From the NCBI GenBank assembly GCA_020629285.1, contig JAHDDP010000016.1, positions 1 through 64,000 of the forward strand: a DNA stretch of 64,000 nt, given 5' to 3'. Shown in pieces: positions 7,543-15,193 of the stretch. Each line of letters begins with the position of its first letter. Positions within the stretch are counted from its first letter, which is position 1. Source of the DNA: Maribacter sp. (GTDB taxonomy: Bacteria > Bacteroidota > Bacteroidia > Flavobacteriales > Flavobacteriaceae). A program made the translations under genes and the position numbers. The notes beneath the pieces were generated by a model. It saw nothing but the letters and a program-made list of their open reading frames with translations. It was not told the DNA's origin and did not search any database.

Positions 7543-8970
7543 TCATTGCTCACCTATTGGTGGTGGACCATCGATCATTGGTTCATAAACTTCATCACCT
7601 TTACGTGTTTTAAATTCTTCTTTTACCTTAGTTACCAATTTAGGATTTTGAAATAAATCAAGCATGGTCATACCCATAGCTTTAGATGCATGAATCATAC
7701 CTTTATGACCTATCGACATTCCGCCGCAGGCAACAACTGCCCATGAATGCCAAGGTGTACCTGTTGGTGCTACAGAAACACTTAAATTAATGTTTGGTAC
7801 ATTCCAGCTAACATCACCTACATCAGTTGATCCCCCACCTGGGTTTTCAAGAGTTTCTCTTAATGGATGAACCGTGCCGTCAAAACCAACTTCTGGTTTA
7901 CCTGTTGCTTTTTGAATTGCTTTACCAAAAACAGTTTCTTCTTCGGTATATGTAATGGGACCTAATAACTCTAGATTGTTCTGCATGATTTCTCCACCAG
8001 AACGATTTACCAAAGTTTCGTAGATACCAGAAACCAAAGAGATTTTATAATCTACATTAGCCATAATTGCCGCACCTTCTGCCATAGCTTTTACTCGCTC
8101 GTATGTAGGTAGCATTTTCGATCTTTTAGGGTCTCTAACACGAACCCATAGTTTTGCATAATCAGGTACCACATTTACAACCTGGCCGCCATCTTGTATA
8201 TGGTAATGAATTCTAGAAGATGGTAAAATATGCTCTCTGTAATAGTTGATACCTGTAGTGTATAGCTCTAATGCATCAGATGCACTACGACCATTCCAAG
8301 GGTCCATAGAGGCATGTGCCGCTTGACCATAAAACTCAACAACAAAATCAATAAGTGATAATCCACTTTGTACATCGGCTTCGATACCAGCACCTGGGTG
8401 CCAGCTTACATTGACATCAACATCATCCCAAAGTCCGGCTTTTACCATCCATACTTTTGCAAAATATTTTTCTTCTGCCGGTGTGCCTAAGAACTTAACG
8501 GTTCCTTTAATTTTTCCTGCATCCATTAGTTCTTTTATGGCAATGGCAGAACCTAAACTAGCTGTACCGAACATGTTGTGTCCACAACCATGACCCGCAG
8601 CTCCTTCTTTAAAAGGCTCTTTAATAGGAGATGTTTTTTGAGAAATTCCCGGTAAGGCATCGAATTCACCTAAAATACTGATTACAGGACTTCCAGACCC
8701 GTAAGTTGCCGTAAATGCTGTTGGTATATCTGCCACACCTCTTATTACGGTCATTCCGTTTTTCTCGGCATAATCCGCTAAAATTCTTGAAGATTCAGTT
8801 TCGTCAAAAGCAGTTTCAGCAAGTGCCCAAATAGAATCACTAATTTTAATCAATTCTTCTTTATGTTTTTCTACAGAAGAAATAATTAGATTTTTGTCCT
8901 TACTCATTCTTTGAGCAAAAACCGATGCGCTAATGCAAAAGCATAGCGCAAGTAGAAATGTTTTTTTCAT
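7543..8970 (-). CDS. Secreted M20 family amidohydrolase (AbgB-like)
   Basis: A 475-residue metal-dependent amidohydrolase or peptidase. A signal peptide (about 1-20, ending VFAQ) sends it out of the cytoplasm. M20 features are GHGCGHNMFG, PAEEKYFAKVWM (the acidic pair after the first metal ligands), SWHPGA, and the dimerisation domain with GQAAHASMDPWNG. The closest named relatives are aminobenzoyl-glutamate/indoleacetamide-type hydrolases such as AbgB, but the substrate is not shown. It stands alone on the leftward strand with a hairpin after it. Confidence 0.88.
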   Translation of the reverse strand: MKKTFLLALCFCISASVFAQRMSKDKNLIISSVEKHKEELIKISDSIWALAETAFDETESSRILADYAEKNGMTVIRGVADIPTAFTATYGSGSPVISILGEFDALPGISQKTSPIKEPFKEGAAGHGCGHNMFGTASLGSAIAIKELMDAGKIKGTVKFLGTPAEEKYFAKVWMVKAGLWDDVDVNVSWHPGAGIEADVQSGLSLIDFVVEFYGQAAHASMDPWNGRSASDALELYTTGINYYREHILPSSRIHYHIQDGGQVVNVVPDYAKLWVRVRDPKRSKMLPTYERVKAMAEGAAIMANVDYKISLVSGIYETLVNRSGGEIMQNNLELLGPITYTEEETVFGKAIQKATGKPEVGFDGTVHPLRETLENPGGGSTDVGDVSWNVPNINLSVSVAPTGTPWHSWAVVACGGMSIGHKGMIHASKAMGMTMLDLFQNPKLVTKVKEEFKTRKGDEVYEPMIDGPPPIGEQ

Positions 8971-9082
8971 TTTAAAATTAGATTATGTAGTTGTTCTCAT
9001 TAGTTCTTTTAAAGATACTCAACTTTAAACTAATTCAAATTAATGGTTTTTCTATTATTGAATATAATTGCGATAATCTTAA

Positions 9083-10393
9083 TTAGGAGACTGCTTCTTT
9101 GTAAGTTTCTAAGCATCTTTCTCTAGCCATTTTGTGATCTACCATTTTTTCTGGGTACTTATCAGTATCGTATTCAGAAATCCATTTTTTAATATACTCC
9201 TTATTTTTGTCAAATTTATCTATTTGGGTCATAGGGTTGAATATTCTAAAATATGGAGCAGCATCAACACCACTACCTGCAGCCCATTGCCAATTACCAA
9301 CGTTAGAGCTCATTTCGTAATCCAGTAGTTTTTCAGCAAAATAGGTTTCTCCCCATCGCCAATCTATAAGTAAGTGTTTACATAGAAAACTAGCTACTAA
9401 CATACGAACGCGATTATGCATGTATCCGGTTTCGTTTAGTTGACGCATACCGGCATCTACTAAAAGATAGCCTGTTTCACCATTTTTCCATTTTTCAAAT
9501 TCTTCTTCGTTGTTACGCCATTCTATACGGTCATATTTTGCTCTAAACGCATTATTCACAGTTTTTGGAAAATGGTAAAGAATAGTCATGAAAAACTCTC
9601 TCCAAATTAATTCGCTCCAGAAAACCTTATTATTTTCGGTAATTGCCTTTTTCATCATTTTACGGACGGATACTGTTCCGAATCGTAAATGTGGACCTAG
9701 TCGTGATGTTCCACTTTCTTTCGCGGGAAAATTACGAGTGTCTTCATAATTATCGATTAGGGTAGGGGTTACATCATATTCCGGCACCTCTATTTTTGAT
9801 TTTTCAAAACCAATATCGGCTAGTGATAAGTTCGGTAATCGTGAATTTTTAATCAGGTTAGATAAATGTTGACTAGTGTAGTGAATCTTTAAGTCTTTAT
9901 CGGCGTTAAATTTATCTTGCCATTTATTTTTATAGGGCGTATAAACTACATATGGGTCGCCATCTCCTTTTACGATTTCATCCTTTTCAAAAATAACTTG
10001 ATCCTTAAAGTTTTTGAAAGTAATATCATTTTCAGATAAAATGTCTGATATTTTTTTATCGCGTTCTTTTGCGTAAGGTTCATAGTCTCTATTTGTAAAA
10101 ACAGACGCAACGTCATAGTCTTTTATCAAGTTTTTAAAAATATCTACTGGCTTGCCATGAAACATTGCTAAAGAGCTTTCATTCTCTTCTTGTAGCTGAT
10201 TGCGCATGTGCTGCAATGTTTCATGTATAAAGGTGAGCCTTGCATCGTCTTTCGGTAATTTGGAAAGAATTTCTTCATCAAAAATGAAAATAGGCAATAC
10301 AGGATGGTCTCCTTTTAATGCTTCAAGGAAACCTACATTATCATCCAACCTCAAATCTCTTCTAAACCAAAATATAGATACTTTTTTTGACAT
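9083..10393 (-). CDS. phrB: Deoxyribodipyrimidine (CPD) photolyase
   Basis: Repairs UV-induced cyclobutane pyrimidine dimers using blue light. The 436 residues show the N-terminal antenna-domain motif FWFRRDLRLDDN (8-19) and the FAD-domain motifs TGYMHNRVRM, LLIDWRWGE and SNVGNWQWAAG, which include the tryptophans of the electron-transfer chain. This is the class I photolyase/cryptochrome layout rather than cryptochrome-DASH. It is the third gene of an operon with an SRPBCC protein and an SDR; its start codon abuts the SDR stop codon. The operon's upstream dyad is shared with folE, whose product feeds pterin (antenna cofactor) synthesis. Confidence 0.93.
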   Translation of the reverse strand: MSKKVSIFWFRRDLRLDDNVGFLEALKGDHPVLPIFIFDEEILSKLPKDDARLTFIHETLQHMRNQLQEENESSLAMFHGKPVDIFKNLIKDYDVASVFTNRDYEPYAKERDKKISDILSENDITFKNFKDQVIFEKDEIVKGDGDPYVVYTPYKNKWQDKFNADKDLKIHYTSQHLSNLIKNSRLPNLSLADIGFEKSKIEVPEYDVTPTLIDNYEDTRNFPAKESGTSRLGPHLRFGTVSVRKMMKKAITENNKVFWSELIWREFFMTILYHFPKTVNNAFRAKYDRIEWRNNEEEFEKWKNGETGYLLVDAGMRQLNETGYMHNRVRMLVASFLCKHLLIDWRWGETYFAEKLLDYEMSSNVGNWQWAAGSGVDAAPYFRIFNPMTQIDKFDKNKEYIKKWISEYDTDKYPEKMVDHKMARERCLETYKEAVS

Positions 10394-11083
10394 TTAATTG
10401 ATGTTTAAAGTTGATAATCCTCCATCTACACCGATTACCTGTCCGGTCATCCACGTACTTTTACCACTTAAGAGAAAAACCGCTGCATTGGCGATGTCAT
10501 CTGCATTTCCAACTCTTTTTAAAGGATGGCGCTCACTCATCATCTCTCGTTTCTTATCATTGTTTAAAAGTCTTTTAGCTAAGGGGGTATCTACCAAAGA
10601 CGGAGCAACTACATTGACTCTTACCTTTGGGGCATATTCTGCCGCAAGTGACTTGGCGAAACCTTCAATTGCACCTTTAGCTGCAGAAACGCTTGTGTGA
10701 AATGGCATACCGGTACCTACCGCAATAGTACTGAAAAAGACCATACTTGAACCTTCGTCCATTTTTGATATAATCTCCTTCACCACTTTTACCATAGAAA
10801 AGAAATTAAGTTCCATATCATCTTTAATGGTGTCCAATGACATCATTTTAAATGGTTTCAGATTAATGCTACCCGGGCAGTATACAAAACCGTCAAGTTT
10901 TTCTGGTAGTACAGAAGTATCTAACACATCTGTAGTAACATCAAAAGGGATGTGCGTTATATTTTCATATTGCAAATCTTCTTCTGTACGAGATGCTACA
11001 AAAAGTTGATGTGTGTCTTGTAATTCTTTAACTATCGATAGCCCAATACCATGCGAGCCACCTATTAACAATATATTTTTCAT
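10394..11083 (-). CDS. SDR-family protein lacking the catalytic tyrosine
   Basis: A 229-residue short-chain dehydrogenase-like protein with the nucleotide motif GGSHGIG (8-14) and the catalytic-type Ser118 and Lys136. The position that normally holds the essential Tyr of YxxxK is Val132 (SVSAAK, 131-136), and the NNAG motif is CPGS (69-72). Photolyase-linked SDRs of this type recur in other bacteria (memory), so the change is probably a family trait and not a sequencing error. Activity as an ordinary dehydrogenase is doubtful. It is translated between the SRPBCC gene and the photolyase gene with zero-base junctions on both sides. Confidence 0.88.
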   Translation of the reverse strand: MKNILLIGGSHGIGLSIVKELQDTHQLFVASRTEEDLQYENITHIPFDVTTDVLDTSVLPEKLDGFVYCPGSINLKPFKMMSLDTIKDDMELNFFSMVKVVKEIISKMDEGSSMVFFSTIAVGTGMPFHTSVSAAKGAIEGFAKSLAAEYAPKVRVNVVAPSLVDTPLAKRLLNNDKKREMMSERHPLKRVGNADDIANAAVFLLSGKSTWMTGQVIGVDGGLSTLNIN

Positions 11084-11581
11084 TTAAAAAGATTTTAGTT
11101 GAAGTTGATTTGGAATGGAATCTACCACTCCAAAGAGTTCTTTTAATTTTTGCTCACGAAATTTAAATATTTCCATTAGCTGTTTTTTTACAATTAATGG
11201 ATGTGCTATTTGACCTAAGATACCAAGGGGAATTTTGTAATCTATAATATCTTCCATCAAAACACCTTCATCAATTTCTTTAATAAAGTGTTTGTGATGC
11301 CAAAGTGCGTAAGGTCCGAACCTTTGTTCATCGACAAAATAATTTCCTTGGTCTACATGTGTAATTTCGGTTACCCATTTAGTAGTATATCCTGGGAAAG
11401 GGGAAACTTTATATTGTATGATCTGACCAGGAAACATTTCTCTATCTGCACCGTCCAATATATTAAAACCCATATGTTCGGGAGTGATTACTTTTAAATT
11501 AGCAGGGTCAGATAAAAATTTCCATGCTGTATCTTTAGTAATCGGTAGAGCTTGTTTAGAATGTAATTGATATAGTTTCAT
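11084..11581 (-). CDS. SRPBCC (START-like) family protein of the photolyase operon
   Basis: A 165-residue protein of the SRPBCC lipid/ligand-binding fold, of the type often labelled 'cell division inhibitor' near photolyase genes. It starts with KQALPITKDTAWKFLSDPAN and continues with strands including GFNILDG and FVDEQRFGPYALWHHKH, typical of this subgroup. The ligand is unknown. It is the first gene of the SRPBCC-SDR-photolyase operon; its stop directly abuts the SDR start. The dyad at 11613-11643 is 32 bases upstream of the ATG. Confidence 0.85.
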   Translation of the reverse strand: MKLYQLHSKQALPITKDTAWKFLSDPANLKVITPEHMGFNILDGADREMFPGQIIQYKVSPFPGYTTKWVTEITHVDQGNYFVDEQRFGPYALWHHKHFIKEIDEGVLMEDIIDYKIPLGILGQIAHPLIVKKQLMEIFKFREQKLKELFGVVDSIPNQLQLKSF

Positions 11582-11612
11582 AAATACATCATTATAATGG
11601 TTAGATTAAATA

Positions 11613-11643
11613 TGTCTAACATTAATCAAAAATAGTTAAACAA
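11613..11643. promoter_or_regulatory. Candidate operator shared with folE
   Basis: TGTCTAAC (11613-11620), 14 bases, then GTTAAACAA (11635-11643) form an imperfect dyad in front of the leftward photolyase operon. The same pattern, TTGTTCAAC-N14-GTTAAACA, lies before folE at 46775-46805. On the minus strand the outer TTG is placed like a -33 element, so a bound protein would block or reshape the promoter. The regulator is not in this window. Confidence 0.55.
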
Positions 11644-11750
11644 TATCAAAAATGCTTTTTTATAGCCTTAAAAATTAACTTTATCGATTAAATTAAATTT
11701 AGGTCACTTAAAAACAGTTGATTAACATTATTCTATCTTATTTTGCAACA

Positions 11751-13022
11751 ATGAAAATTTTTGTCCAACAATTAGGTCTTATTCTTTTTTTCTTAAGTAC
11801 GGCATCGCTAGCTGCACAAGAGAATGTTGAAACGGTTGGTGAACTGCCTAATGAGGTATTTGAAACATCTGGATTAATTTATTTCAACGGTCATTTAATT
11901 ACCCATAATGATTCTGGTAATGAAGCCGTACTTTATGAGTTAGATACATTGACGCTATCTATACAGAGAAGAGTAAATGTGACTAATATTATAAATGTAG
12001 ATTGGGAGGCTATCTCACAAGATGATGAATATATCTACATTGGTGATTTTGGTAACAATGTAGGCTCAAGAACTAATTTGGCTGTTCATGTCATTTCAAA
12101 AGAAGAGTATTTGAATTCTAATACCGTTTCTGCCACTACGATTAACTTTTCTTATGAAGATCAACAGAATTTTGATAATAATGGTAATAGCGATTGGGAT
12201 GCAGAAGCATTTTTTGTTATTGATGATCGTATAGTGGTATTGACCAAGCAATGGCAATCGTTAGGGTCTGTGGCTTATGAGTTTCCAAAATTTCCAGGAA
12301 CTTATATGGCTAGTAGGGTAGGTGCTATCGAAGATATAGGTTTAATAACCGATGCCACTTATGATGTGGAATCAAACCGATTAGTTGTAATTGGTTATTC
12401 CTCTATATTGAGTCCTTTTGTGGGGGTGGTAGAAAGTTTAAATTTTAATTCTGTTTTTGAAGGATATGAACAGCAATCCTTAGGACTAAATTTTGTGCAA
12501 GCGGAAGGAATAACCCAAACAGGGACCGAAAGTTATTTCTTTTCATCTGAATATTATTCTAGGCAAACACCAACCATTGTATCTTCATCGCGTTTGTTTT
12601 CTTTACAAATTCCCGTTGTTGTGACGGAAGAACCAGAAGAGCCGGAAACCCCTGAAAACCCAGAAGAAACTGAAAACCCAGAAGAAACTGAAAATCCTGA
12701 AGAGCCTGATACGCCAGAGGCACCACAAGATCCAGAAAACCCTGAAAGTCCGGTATTACCTGAAATTACAGAGGATGCCGATCAAGATGGTAAATTAATC
12801 ATTTATCGAGATAATAATTCTAGTCATTATTATTACTCCATTGCCACGGATAAAACTGTTTTTGGTCAGGTGATTTATGATGTATCTGGTAAAGAGGTTT
12901 GGCAAAATACCGAAGACGTTGAAAAAAAAGGAATTATTTCTCATCATTTAGAATCTTCTATTTATTACCTGACCATGTTTTTAGAAGATGGTGTAATTTC
13001 AACCTCGTTCGCTGTTTATTAG
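11751..13022 (+). CDS. Secreted protein with Pro/Glu repeat linker and T9SS-like C-terminus
   Basis: A 423-residue exported protein; function not recognised. From the ATG at 11751 it has a signal peptide (ending SLAAQ), then a region of short repeated strands with ITHNDSGN and IYIGDFGNN, which looks like a beta-propeller-type domain (inference). A linker of Pro-Glu-Glu/Asn repeats follows, then a C-terminal segment with IYDVSGKEVW ending FAVY that resembles a type A type IX sorting domain. A longer frame from TTG at 11718 would put 11 residues before the signal peptide and was rejected. It stands alone, divergent from the photolyase operon. Confidence 0.75.
   Translation: MKIFVQQLGLILFFLSTASLAAQENVETVGELPNEVFETSGLIYFNGHLITHNDSGNEAVLYELDTLTLSIQRRVNVTNIINVDWEAISQDDEYIYIGDFGNNVGSRTNLAVHVISKEEYLNSNTVSATTINFSYEDQQNFDNNGNSDWDAEAFFVIDDRIVVLTKQWQSLGSVAYEFPKFPGTYMASRVGAIEDIGLITDATYDVESNRLVVIGYSSILSPFVGVVESLNFNSVFEGYEQQSLGLNFVQAEGITQTGTESYFFSSEYYSRQTPTIVSSSRLFSLQIPVVVTEEPEEPETPENPEETENPEETENPEEPDTPEAPQDPENPESPVLPEITEDADQDGKLIIYRDNNSSHYYYSIATDKTVFGQVIYDVSGKEVWQNTEDVEKKGIISHHLESSIYYLTMFLEDGVISTSFAVY
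12627..12763 (+). repeat. In-frame Pro/Glu linker repeat
   Basis: The DNA repeats units close to GAAAACCCAGAAGAAACT in frame, giving PEN/PEET/PEEP repeats between the N-terminal domain and the sorting-like domain. This is a low-complexity, repeat-length-prone linker, not a mobile element. Confidence 0.8.
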
Positions 13023-13099
13023 TATTTAGGAAATTGTTAACATTTCTACCTCTCCTTTATAAGTAGTTTTGCTATAAATAACTAATTAGTAAAACAATC

Positions 13100-13945
13100 A
13101 TGAACAAAGTAGTACTCTTTTTATTGGCAATTGTAGCTTCCTTAACAGTTGAAGCACAAATAAATACACCTGCACCTAGTCCTGCTGCAAAAATAATGCA
13201 GACCGTAGGTTTAACAGAAGTAAGCATTGATTATTCTAGACCTTCAATGAGAGGTAGAAAAGTATTTGGCAACTTAGTTCCTTTTGATAAATTATGGAGA
13301 ACAGGAGCAAACGGATACACTTTAGTAACCTTTGATGCAGATGTAACTATTGCAGGTAAAGAAGTAAAAGCTGGTACTTACTCAATTTTCACTAAGCCGG
13401 GAGCTTCTAATTGGGAAGTTTTCATATACACCGATACTGTTGGTGGAGGTACACCAAGTAATTGGGAAGAAAGTAAGGTAGTTGCTCAATTATCGGTACC
13501 GGTCTATAAAATGGAAATGCCTGTTGAAACTTTTACGATCACTTTTGATGATGTAAAAAGCAATGGAGCTAATATTGGTATCATTTGGGAGAATACCTAT
13601 GTTGCCATTCCTTTCTCTGTAGGTACAGATGCTGCTGTAATGAGTAGTATCGATAAAGCCTTAAACGGACCATCTGCTGCTGATTATTATGCTGCGGCAG
13701 TATATTATTCTATTGAAGGCAAAGATATCAATAAAGCTAAGGAGTGGATGGACAAAGCAATGTCAATGACTGAAAAGCCAGCATTTTGGCAGCTAAGACA
13801 ACAGTCTTTAATATTAGCGAAAGCGGGTGACAAAAAAGGAGCAATCGAAGCTGCAAAAAAATCGTTGACCGGTGCTACTGCAGCTGGTAATGCCGATTAC
13901 ATAAAAATGAACAATGATTCTATTAAAGAATGGAGTTCTAAGTAA
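13100..13945 (+). CDS. DUF2911 domain-containing exported protein
   Basis: A 281-residue protein with a signal peptide (about 1-19, ending TVEAQ). The first two thirds match DUF2911: VDYSRPSMRGRKVFG-type segment (here IDYSRPSMRGRK), then KLWRTGANGYT, AGTYSIFTKPG and a WEVF strand. The C-terminal part (from about 195) is helical with a TPR-like pattern, including AKEWMDKAM and KKGAIEAAKKS. Function unknown; the family is common in flavobacteria. It is monocistronic and ends at a strong bidirectional terminator shared with galK. Confidence 0.88.
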   Translation: MNKVVLFLLAIVASLTVEAQINTPAPSPAAKIMQTVGLTEVSIDYSRPSMRGRKVFGNLVPFDKLWRTGANGYTLVTFDADVTIAGKEVKAGTYSIFTKPGASNWEVFIYTDTVGGGTPSNWEESKVVAQLSVPVYKMEMPVETFTITFDDVKSNGANIGIIWENTYVAIPFSVGTDAAVMSSIDKALNGPSAADYYAAAVYYSIEGKDINKAKEWMDKAMSMTEKPAFWQLRQQSLILAKAGDKKGAIEAAKKSLTGATAAGNADYIKMNNDSIKEWSSK

Positions 13946-13964
13946 ATATCCATTTTATAAAATT

Positions 13965-13997
13965 AAAAGTCCGTGTTTTAAAACACGGACTTTTTTT
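13965..13997. terminator. Bidirectional terminator between DUF2911 and galK
   Basis: A perfect palindrome with arms AAAAGTCCGTGTTTT (13965-13979) and AAAACACGGACTTTT (13980-13994), followed by more T. On both strands the stem is followed by a T run, so it can end the convergent transcripts of both neighbours. Confidence 0.88.
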
Positions 13998-14016
13998 ATG
14001 CTTTAATTTTAAATTG

Positions 14017-15174
14017 TTATTCAAATACTTTTACCCCATCATCAATTGCCAAATGGTAATACTCGGCATCAATCTCAGTTTGTTCTTTGTATTGTGTTAA
14101 AATCGATTTTATACTCTCTTCAAGCTTATCGGTTTTTATAAGGTTTATGGTACAACCACCAAATCCGCCGCCCATCATTCTAGATCCTAAAACACCGTCT
14201 AGGCTTTCGCCAATTTGTACTAAGGCATCTAATTCTTTAGTGGTTATTTCGTATTGTGTAGACATTGCCCAATGACCTTCTTTTAAAACTTTACCTACAG
14301 CATTAGCATCGCCTTCAGTTAGTACCTCCATCATTTTACGAACGCGGTCATTTTCTTCAATGACATATTTGGCACGTTGTACATCTATTTCTTTAACGTT
14401 GCTTTTTACGGTAACCAAGTCTTCAAGGGTAACGTCTCTTAAAGAAGTTACTTCTGGTTTGTACTTTTGAACCTGTTTAACAATGTTCTCACAAGAAACA
14501 CGTCTCTTATTATACTCGGAATCTACGGCTAGATTGTGTTTTATGTTAGAGTTTATCAGTACCCAGCTGTAGCCTTCTAAATTAATGGGAATGTAACTGT
14601 GGCTTAAGTCTTTGCAATCTAAAAAGAAAGCATTTCCTTTTTTGCCGAAAAGCACTGCGTATTGATCCATTAATCCACAGTTAAGTCCAATTTTATGTTC
14701 TGCTTCTTGTGCTATTAATGCAATATCTTCTCTAGAAATCTCTTTACCGGATATTTTTGTTATCGCATATATAAAACCACAACATAACGCGGCAGAAGAG
14801 GAGAGTCCGGATCCAATTGGTATGTCTCCGCCAAAAACACAATCCATTCCTTTTAAAGGGTATTCTTTGGCAACCAGTATTTCTATAATTGCTTGAAAGT
14901 AATTTCCCCAAAAGGACTCGAATTTTTCATGATCACCGTTTAGTTGAAAAGTGATTTTCTCTGGTTGTGTCAAAAATGTTTCGATCTGTATAGTATGCTG
15001 GTCGTTGCCTGATATTGCAAAATATATTCCTTTTTCTATAGATGCCGGAAGCACTAGACCTTCATTGTAATCAGTGTGTTCGCCTATTAAATTAATTCGT
15101 CCGGGGGCTTTTATGAGTGTAGGTGAATCTGTATAATGCTCCTTGAAATATGATTCTATTTTTTTATGTATCAT
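14017..15174 (-). CDS. galK: Galactokinase
   Basis: Phosphorylates alpha-D-galactose at C1 with ATP, the first step of the Leloir pathway, in the cytoplasm. The 385 residues carry the three GHMP-kinase motifs: GRINLIGEHTDYNEG (25-39), IPIGSGLSSSAAL, and MGGGFGGC near the C-terminus. It is the last gene of a leftward unit PIG-L deacetylase - 37-residue peptide - sodium:solute symporter - galK, 19 bases after the symporter stop. The order suggests that the symporter imports galactose or a related sugar for it. No galT or galE lies in the window. Confidence 0.95.
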   Translation of the reverse strand: MIHKKIESYFKEHYTDSPTLIKAPGRINLIGEHTDYNEGLVLPASIEKGIYFAISGNDQHTIQIETFLTQPEKITFQLNGDHEKFESFWGNYFQAIIEILVAKEYPLKGMDCVFGGDIPIGSGLSSSAALCCGFIYAITKISGKEISREDIALIAQEAEHKIGLNCGLMDQYAVLFGKKGNAFFLDCKDLSHSYIPINLEGYSWVLINSNIKHNLAVDSEYNKRRVSCENIVKQVQKYKPEVTSLRDVTLEDLVTVKSNVKEIDVQRAKYVIEENDRVRKMMEVLTEGDANAVGKVLKEGHWAMSTQYEITTKELDALVQIGESLDGVLGSRMMGGGFGGCTINLIKTDKLEESIKSILTQYKEQTEIDAEYYHLAIDDGVKVFE

Positions 15175-15193
15175 TAAATGCTTAAAATTAATC

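Noticed and set aside
12627-12763. Repeat block that might be a mobile or satellite element
   Set aside because: It is an in-frame Pro/Glu linker within one gene.
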